Of a DNA stretch of 63,493 nucleotides, positions 58,763 to 63,493 are shown piece by piece (the stretch's first letter is position 1; every line of letters begins with the position of its first letter). A program made the position numbers and the translations under genes. Source of the stretch: DASYRM01 sp036004405 (GTDB lineage: Bacteria > Acidobacteriota > Vicinamibacteria > Vicinamibacterales > UBA2999); the NCBI GenBank assembly GCA_036004405.1, contig DASYRM010000164.1:1-63493 (forward strand). Reading direction: 5' to 3'. Below the pieces are notes generated by a model. That model did not search any database. It was not told where the DNA came from and worked only from the letters and a program-made list of their open reading frames with translations.

Positions 58763-59158
58763 TTACAAGAACTGGTCATTCCTCGCAGACTTACCTGACT
58801 TCGACGGCCTGACCGTTGGGGCCCGGCGGCAGCTCGGGCAGAAGGTCCGCGAGTGAAAACGCCAGCCATTGCCGGCATTCTCGTAGGCGTCGTCGTAACG
58901 CCCCCCGCCCTTCAGGTAGACGCGGCCGGTCACGCCCGCCGGCGTGGCGGCGATGACGACGCCGGACGAGCGGAACCGCCACCCGTTCGGCGTGTTCGTG
59001 TAGAGGTCCCCGTAGCCGGGCGAGCCCTCGCCGGCCAGGCGCCGGAGGGCCAGGAAGTCCTCGCCCGCCAGATGGGCCGCTCTCTCCTGGCCGGTGATCA
59101 CCTGGCGCAGCTTGAAGCGCCAGCCGGCGTGCGTCTTGACGTAGAAGACTATCCGCAT
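58763..59158 (-). pseudogene. Truncated SnoaL-like gene with a 3' frameshift
   Basis: 131 codons from ATG 59158, which overlaps the upstream cytochrome stop by 10 bases. The product matches only the C-terminal half of the protein at 52607: VFYVKTHAGWRFKLRQVITG, HLAGEDFLALRRLAGEG, YTNTPNGWRFRSSG, GGGRYDDAYENAGNGWRFHSRTF. The signal peptide and the NTF2-like start are missing. After HSRTF the frame is lost; one extra base near 58839-58842 would give LPELPPGPNGQAVEVR and a TAA at 58791-58793. I read it as a decaying gene, though a small expressed protein cannot be excluded. Confidence 0.65.
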
Positions 59159-59919
59159 GATGTGGCCACCATCTCGAGAGACACGACGTTCAGACGGTCA
59201 CCGCCCGGATCTTTCACGATGAAACCCTTGCCTTCCATCCGGTGCCCTTTGTGCTCTTCGGGCGGCGCGTAGAGCCCGAGCAGCTGCAGCGTGACGCCGC
59301 CGGCAGGCGTCGCCGCCAGCTTCGTGCGCTGCTCCTGGGACGATGCGTCGGGGTTCTCCGTCTTGACGGGGGCCGACGCCTGCGTCAGCGCCCAGCCGCC
59401 CCCGGCCGGCTGCAGGCAGCCGATCACCTGCACCAGCGTGCCGGTCGTGATCGGCGCCGGCGCGGCGGCCGCCTTCGAGGCCTCGCGGGCAATGAACGTC
59501 GAGGTGAGCATCGCCGTGTCGGCCGTCAGCTCCTTCTCGCCGGCCGGAAACTTGTTCGACTGCAGGATGTAGGCGACGAGCGACAGGTACTCGGCGCTCG
59601 TGAGCGACCGCGGCTGGTTGCGCGGCATCCGGGTGCTGATCTCGGTGTAGAGCTGATTCAGCGTCTGCAGATCCCACTTCTTCGTGAAGGCGTTGCCGGC
59701 CAGCTCGGGCCCCTGCCCGCCGCCCGCCTGGCCGCTCAAGTCCTTGGAATGGCAGCCGGCGCACTGCACCTCGTAGGTGGCCTTGCCTTCGGCCGCCTGT
59801 TCGGCGGTGAAGACCTTGTCCCACACCGTCTTGCGATCCTGCGCGTCCACGACCGCCGAATAGATCATCACCGCCCACACCGCCACGCCGAACCCGGCGA
59901 CGAGCCTCCGAGGCGTCAT
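59149..59919 (-). CDS. Exported c-type cytochrome with an extra C-terminal domain
   Basis: 256 residues from ATG 59919, overlapping the hydrolase stop (ATGA). Signal peptide FGVAVWAVMIYSAVVDAQ. The haem site CAGCH is at 53-57, in the context KTVWDKVFTAEQAAEGK. The distal Met is probably in ISTRMPRNQP, followed by LSLVAYILQSNKFPAGE. After about residue 155 a second domain starts (TGTLVQVIGCLQPAGGGWALT) that also occurs in the cytochrome at 61188. It would bind haem c in the periplasm; the second domain's role is unknown. Confidence 0.88.
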   Translation of the reverse strand: MTPRRLVAGFGVAVWAVMIYSAVVDAQDRKTVWDKVFTAEQAAEGKATYEVQCAGCHSKDLSGQAGGGQGPELAGNAFTKKWDLQTLNQLYTEISTRMPRNQPRSLTSAEYLSLVAYILQSNKFPAGEKELTADTAMLTSTFIAREASKAAAAPAPITTGTLVQVIGCLQPAGGGWALTQASAPVKTENPDASSQEQRTKLAATPAGGVTLQLLGLYAPPEEHKGHRMEGKGFIVKDPGGDRLNVVSLEMVATSCG

Positions 59920-60731
59920 GCCTCGCTCCCCGGCGCCTTCTTCGCATGCGCATCGAGGTGTGCCATCGCGGCCGTCCACGCCTGCCTGGCGACATCCGGC
60001 TTGTAGGTTTTTGTCTCGGCTGGGTCGTGAAAGCCGCGTGCCGTGCCTGCGAACACCTTCGCGATGTGCGGCCGCCGGCCGCCCACCGTCAGCTGCCCGA
60101 TCCGCTCCGACGCGCTCACCCCGTCGGGATCGTCGCCGGCGACGATCGCGAGCACCGGGGCGGCCGTCTTCGCCAGCGCCGACTGCACCAGCTTCAAATC
60201 CGGCGAGAACGCCACGCACGCTGCGAGGTCGGTGCGTCCGGCGGCAAAGAGCACTGCCTGCGTCGCGCCCCAGCCGAAGCCGACGAGCGCCAGGCCTCGC
60301 CCGCCGGAACCGCCATGCGACTGCACGAAGGCGAGCGCGGCCGACGCCTGCGGCGACACGGCGGCCGGTGTCGTGGCGGCGACGGCACGGCGAACGTCCG
60401 CGTCCACGCCGCGAAGACTGGCCACGCCACCCTGCGGCGAGAGAAAGTCTGGCGCCACGACGGCGTAGCCGGAGGTGGCCACGTTGCGCGCCGCGCCGCG
60501 AACGCCGTTGGACAGCCCCGTCACGTCGTGCAGCAGGACGACGCCCGGGTGTGGACCCTTGCTCTTCGGCTGCGACAGATAGCCCAGCGTCATACCGGTC
60601 GCGCCCTTGAACGCCACGGCAATCGACTCGAGCGAGGTGTCGAACTCGGATGGAATCTCCACCTGCGCATCCAGCGAGGTCGCGAGCGCCAGCGCCGACC
60701 ACCCGTGAATGAACTCGCGGCGGCCCAGCAT
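59916..60731 (-). CDS. Dienelactone-hydrolase-like exported alpha/beta protein, nucleophile missing
   Basis: 271 residues; ATG 60731 shares a base with the upstream stop (TAATG). The N-terminus is Tat-like but weak (MLGRREFIHGWSALALATSL). The fold is that of DLH: GYLSQPKSKGPHPGVVLLHDVTGL, YAVVAPDFLSP, ALVGFGWGATQAVLFAAG, PVLAIVAGDDPDGV and ARGFHDP (Asp and His regions). In dienelactone hydrolases the elbow is GFCxGG with a catalytic Cys (Ser in others). Here it is GFGWG, so the nucleophile is lost. It sits in an operon of small cytochromes, so a non-catalytic or altered role is possible. Confidence 0.85.
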   Translation of the reverse strand: MLGRREFIHGWSALALATSLDAQVEIPSEFDTSLESIAVAFKGATGMTLGYLSQPKSKGPHPGVVLLHDVTGLSNGVRGAARNVATSGYAVVAPDFLSPQGGVASLRGVDADVRRAVAATTPAAVSPQASAALAFVQSHGGSGGRGLALVGFGWGATQAVLFAAGRTDLAACVAFSPDLKLVQSALAKTAAPVLAIVAGDDPDGVSASERIGQLTVGGRRPHIAKVFAGTARGFHDPAETKTYKPDVARQAWTAAMAHLDAHAKKAPGSEA

Positions 60732-61183
60732 TACTTCGTCTTCTCGCCCTTCTCGCGCTCGATGATCGCCGCGGCCAGGCGCGGCGAGTCCGCCAGCGTG
60801 TCCATGCCGGCCGGAAACATGTTCATCTTGAGCACGTACGCCGCGATGTCGGCGTAGGTCTTGGCGCCGAGTGTGCCGCGCGAGTCCTGCGGCATGTTGG
60901 TAGCCATGTAGTCGAGCAGCTCCTTCACGCTCTTCCCGGACCACTTGGCCATGAAATCGGGGCCCGCCAGCGCCGGCACGTCCTTGATGGAGTCGCCGCT
61001 CAGGTCGTGGATGTGACAGTTGCCGCAGTTGTACTCGTACTCGTCCTTGCCGCGCGACGCCTGCTCGTCGGAATAGACGCCGTCCCAGACGCTCTTCTTG
61101 TCCTGTGCGTAGAGGACCGACGCCGCCGCGGCCGCCAAAGCCGCCGCCGCAATCGCGGCCCGCGCATCCATCCGCCGGCTCAT
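60731..61183 (-). CDS. Exported mono-haem c-type cytochrome
   Basis: 150 residues with a signal peptide (IAAAALAAAAASVLYAQ). The haem site CGNCH is at 53-57, in the context KKSVWDGVYSDEQASRGKDE, and candidate axial Met residues lie in YMATNMPQDS. The KSVWDxVxSxEQAxRGK start is shared with the cytochromes at 59149 and 61188, so these three are paralogues. It lies 4 bases after the stop of the upstream cytochrome gene and overlaps the hydrolase start, forming one operon. Confidence 0.9.
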   Translation of the reverse strand: MSRRMDARAAIAAAALAAAAASVLYAQDKKSVWDGVYSDEQASRGKDEYEYNCGNCHIHDLSGDSIKDVPALAGPDFMAKWSGKSVKELLDYMATNMPQDSRGTLGAKTYADIAAYVLKMNMFPAGMDTLADSPRLAAAIIEREKGEKTK

Positions 61184-61187
61184 GGCG

Positions 61188-61946
61188 CTAGCTGCCGCAG
61201 CCCGTGGCTACCGACCGCAGCGCGGTGACGTCGATGCGGTTGTCGCCGGGCGCGCGATAGATGAGCCCCACCGCCTCCACCTTGTGCCCGGCCTGATCGT
61301 CGGGACCGAATCCCTGTACGCTGGTCAGCAGGAACGTCTCGTTGCCGAGCGGACGGTCGCTCGGCGCCGCGGCCTTCGCCGGGAAGGGCGACGCCTGCTT
61401 GGCTGGCTTGCCGGCGTGCGTCAGCGTCCACGTGCCGCCGCTGCCCCTGGCGAGACACCCGACCACCTGCACGATGGCGAAGTTCGGCATCGACGCCGCC
61501 GCGCCCTTCTTGACGATCTGCAGCTCGTCCAGCGCGTCGCGATCGGGCTTCATCTCGCCGCGCCCCGCCGGGAACTCGTTGGTGCTCAGGATGTGCGACA
61601 CGATGTCGAGCTTCGTCTGCGGGTCGAGCTCGGCACCGGTAAAGTTCGGCGGCATGTTGTCGCGGACCTTCACGAAGAGGGTCGCGACCGTTTCGTTCTC
61701 CCAGTGCGACCAGAAATTGTCGCCCTTCAGCGCCGGCCCGCGCTCGGTGCCCTCGAGATTGGCGCGGTGGCATCGCGCGCAGTTGGCCTCGAAGGCCTGC
61801 TTGCCCCGGGCCGCCTGCTCGGGCGAGAACACGCCGCCGTAGATCGGCACGTCGTTCTCCTGGGCCCGCACGGCGCCGCCGAGCACAGCGCCAATCACGA
61901 GCGCAAAGGCCGTGCACACGATCGCGGAGATGGTGACTCTCGTCAT
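61188..61946 (-). CDS. Exported c-type cytochrome with an extra C-terminal domain
   Basis: 252 residues; ATG 61946 overlaps the ankyrin stop (ATGA). Signal peptide IVCTAFALVIGAVLGGAVRAQ. The haem site CARCH is at 56-60, with DNMPPNFTG as a likely Met ligand and IVSHILSTNEFPAGRGE after it. From about residue 155 the C-terminal domain (FAIVQVVGCLARGSGGTWTLT, TDVTALRSVATGCG-type end) is shared with the cytochrome at 59149. It is first in the run of three cytochromes and one DLH-like gene. Confidence 0.88.
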   Translation of the reverse strand: MTRVTISAIVCTAFALVIGAVLGGAVRAQENDVPIYGGVFSPEQAARGKQAFEANCARCHRANLEGTERGPALKGDNFWSHWENETVATLFVKVRDNMPPNFTGAELDPQTKLDIVSHILSTNEFPAGRGEMKPDRDALDELQIVKKGAAASMPNFAIVQVVGCLARGSGGTWTLTHAGKPAKQASPFPAKAAAPSDRPLGNETFLLTSVQGFGPDDQAGHKVEAVGLIYRAPGDNRIDVTALRSVATGCGS

Positions 61947-63388
61947 GGCTTGGCCATCGCCTCTTTCAGGAGCGCGGCGGTGCTTTCACGAACCGGGACT
62001 TCTTCGTCGGGGGTGCGGGCCTTCAGGCCGGTGCCGAGCGCGAGGTCCAGCGGCGTGCGCTTCTGCTTGTCGCGCAGATCGAGCCTGGCGCCGGCGGCCA
62101 TCAGCTCCAGCACCAGCGGATCGGCTCCGCGCTGCGCGGCGATGTGCAGCGCCGTCTGGCCGTTCAGGTTGAAACCGTTTGGATCCACGCCGGCCTTCAG
62201 CAGCATCCTGATCGCCTCGAGATTGCTCGCGCCGGGGATGGTGCTGGGGCCGGTCGGCAGACCGCCGCCGCGGCCGGTCGCCGCCATCGTCAGCGCGGTG
62301 CCGAGGTCGCGCCGCCGCTGGTGCGGGTTGGCGCCGTGGGCCATCAGGATGCGCATCAGCTCGACGTCGCCGGTGCGCGCCGCGCGCATCAGCGGCGTGG
62401 TCCCCTCGCCCATCGAGGCGTCACCCGACAAGTCATGGTGACGTCCGAGCGCCGGCCGCTTGAGCCCCGCGTTCGGATTGGCGCCGAGCTCGAGCAGCTT
62501 GGTGACAATCGCGGGCGCCTCGAGCTGGCCGAACAGCTTCGGCGACGGACGGCCGACCATCGGCGCCAGCGTGTGCATCTCCACCGCCGCGTACAGTGGC
62601 CCCTGCCCCGACACGTCCGCCAGGTTGGGATCCGCTTTCAGGTCGAGCAGCGCATCGGCCATGTCGTAGTGGGCGTTGGCCAGGGCAATGAGGAGCGGCG
62701 TCGCGCCGTCGGGATCCGTCGCATTGACGTCGGCGCCGCCCGCCACCAGCGCACGCGCGGCTTCCACCGCGTTCTGGCGCGCCGCATACATCAACGGCGT
62801 CCACGAGCCCTTGGGCAGCACGGTGGACACCATGCCGTTGACGCCCCACTTGAACGGCGGGAAATTGAGCGCCGCGGAGCGCTTGTTGACGTCGGCCCCG
62901 GCCTCGACCAGCACCCGGACCGCGTCCGCGTGGTTTTCCGACGCCGCCCACATGAGCGCCGTCTGCCCCACGGTGCGTTCCGTGGCATCCACCCGGGCGC
63001 CGCGCGCGAGCAGCACCCTGACGGCGTCGCCGCGGCCGGTGCGCGCCGCCGTCATCAGCACGGTCTCGCCCTCGCCCCGCTCGGCGTTGACATCGGCGCC
63101 GGCGTCGACGAGCGCCGTGATCATCGCGGCGTCGCCGTTCATCGCCGCCAGCGCCAGCGGCGTCACGCCATAGCGATTGGCGGCATTCACCTTCGCACCG
63201 GCCCGAAGGAGCCGCTTCACCGCGGCCGCGTCGCCGGCACGCACGGCCCAATGCAGCGCCGTCGTCCCGTCGGGATTCGCCACCGTGGGTTCGCCGCCCC
63301 CCTTCTGGCCAGCGACGGCCGGCGCCGCCGGCTGGACCGCCAGCAGCGCCGCCACGACCGCGATCGATCGCAGGTACGTCGAACGCAT
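61943..63388 (-). CDS. Exported ankyrin-repeat protein (cassette 3)
   Basis: 481 residues. Signal peptide IAVVAALLAVQPAAPAVAGQ. Ankyrin units start at about residue 38 (GTTALHWAVRAGDAAAVKRLL) and run to about 455, with the cassette-type interruptions NFPPFKWGVNGMVSTVLPKG, VGRPSPKLFGQLEAP and LKRPALGRHHDLSGDASMGE. It is closest to the cassette 2 protein in layout. It lies 3 bases after the end of a DUF1552 gene. The downstream cytochrome overlaps it by 4 bases, so cassette 3 appears to extend into the cytochrome operon. Confidence 0.9.
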   Translation of the reverse strand: MRSTYLRSIAVVAALLAVQPAAPAVAGQKGGGEPTVANPDGTTALHWAVRAGDAAAVKRLLRAGAKVNAANRYGVTPLALAAMNGDAAMITALVDAGADVNAERGEGETVLMTAARTGRGDAVRVLLARGARVDATERTVGQTALMWAASENHADAVRVLVEAGADVNKRSAALNFPPFKWGVNGMVSTVLPKGSWTPLMYAARQNAVEAARALVAGGADVNATDPDGATPLLIALANAHYDMADALLDLKADPNLADVSGQGPLYAAVEMHTLAPMVGRPSPKLFGQLEAPAIVTKLLELGANPNAGLKRPALGRHHDLSGDASMGEGTTPLMRAARTGDVELMRILMAHGANPHQRRRDLGTALTMAATGRGGGLPTGPSTIPGASNLEAIRMLLKAGVDPNGFNLNGQTALHIAAQRGADPLVLELMAAGARLDLRDKQKRTPLDLALGTGLKARTPDEEVPVRESTAALLKEAMAKP

Positions 63389-63391
63389 CCG

Positions 63392-63493
63392 TCAGATGAC
63401 CTCGAACCGGCCGGTGCTGAGCCCCATGCGATCGACATCCGCGCCGAACTTCTGGGCCACGTCCACCAGGAAGTTGCCGATCGGCGTCTCCTT
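63392..63493 (-). CDS. C-terminal end of a DUF1552 protein (cassette 3, partial)
   Basis: The last 33 codons before a TGA at 63392-63394 give ETPIGNFLVDVAQKFG and then DRMGLSTGRFEVI. This matches the C-terminus of the cassette 2 DUF1552 protein (TPLGNLWVGVGDMFGLPEHM, then STGRVTLV) and less closely that of cassette 1. The rest lies beyond the window edge, where a DUF1592-type cytochrome would be expected. Confidence 0.85.
   Translation of the reverse strand, partial: KETPIGNFLVDVAQKFGADVDRMGLSTGRFEVI

Overview
The window is GC-rich and densely coded, and its gene families point to a soil or sediment member of the Acidobacteriota, probably class Vicinamibacteria. The evidence is two TonB-dependent receptors with an N-terminal carboxypeptidase-regulatory-like domain, a TIGR03435 protein, DUF1552 plus DUF1592-type cytochrome pairs, many exported c-type cytochromes, two PQQ dehydrogenases and a PEP-CTERM protein. 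This assignment is inferred from gene content; no rRNA, tRNA, CRISPR array, phage or IS element was seen.

Layout. 1-3.7 kb: tail of a receiver domain, a methyltransferase, an exported family-A protein and a primary-type sigma factor. 3.7-10.2 kb (minus strand): MBL-fold hydrolase, DUF1592-type cytochrome, DUF1552 protein, ankyrin protein (cassette 1). 10.3-16.5 kb: PEP-CTERM protein, MATE transporter, GNAT, DUF4159, J-domain protein and a triplicated SnoaL-like protein. 16.6-22.9 kb: a 1460-residue protein made almost entirely of a Ser/Thr-rich octapeptide repeat, converging on a GT41 (O-GlcNAc-transferase/SPINDLY type) glycosyltransferase. 23-39 kb: TonB receptor, amidohydrolase-like DUF6282 protein, cytochrome c plus PQQ dehydrogenase, NMP-kinase-like protein, sugar dehydrogenase, lipase maturation factor, VOC protein, sulfotransferase, PQQ dehydrogenase-cytochrome fusion and TIGR03435. 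39-44 kb: AAA ATPase with a C-terminal membrane anchor, a frameshifted DUF222/HNH gene, a small membrane protein and a carboxylesterase. 44-53 kb: tandem family-A proteins behind a TonB receptor, cupin, tannase-like protein, VOC fusion and SnoaL-like protein. 53-63.5 kb (minus strand): cassette 2 (cytochrome, DUF1552, ankyrin), then a cytochrome c and dienelactone-hydrolase-like operon behind cassette 3 (DUF1552 and ankyrin, cut by the window end).

Three things stand out. First, the octad-repeat protein beside a GT41 enzyme looks like a possible glycosyltransferase-substrate pair. Second, a family of short palindromic elements (arms such as AGGCGGACCT/AGGTCCGCCT, flank CTACGTACG) occurs between genes and also inside reading frames, mostly at signal-peptide boundaries, and supplies the stop codons of several genes. 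Third, the cytochrome-DUF1552-ankyrin cassette occurs three times in about 60 kb. Most products carry Sec or Tat signals, so the region mainly encodes periplasmic or outer-membrane oxidation and uptake of organic compounds.
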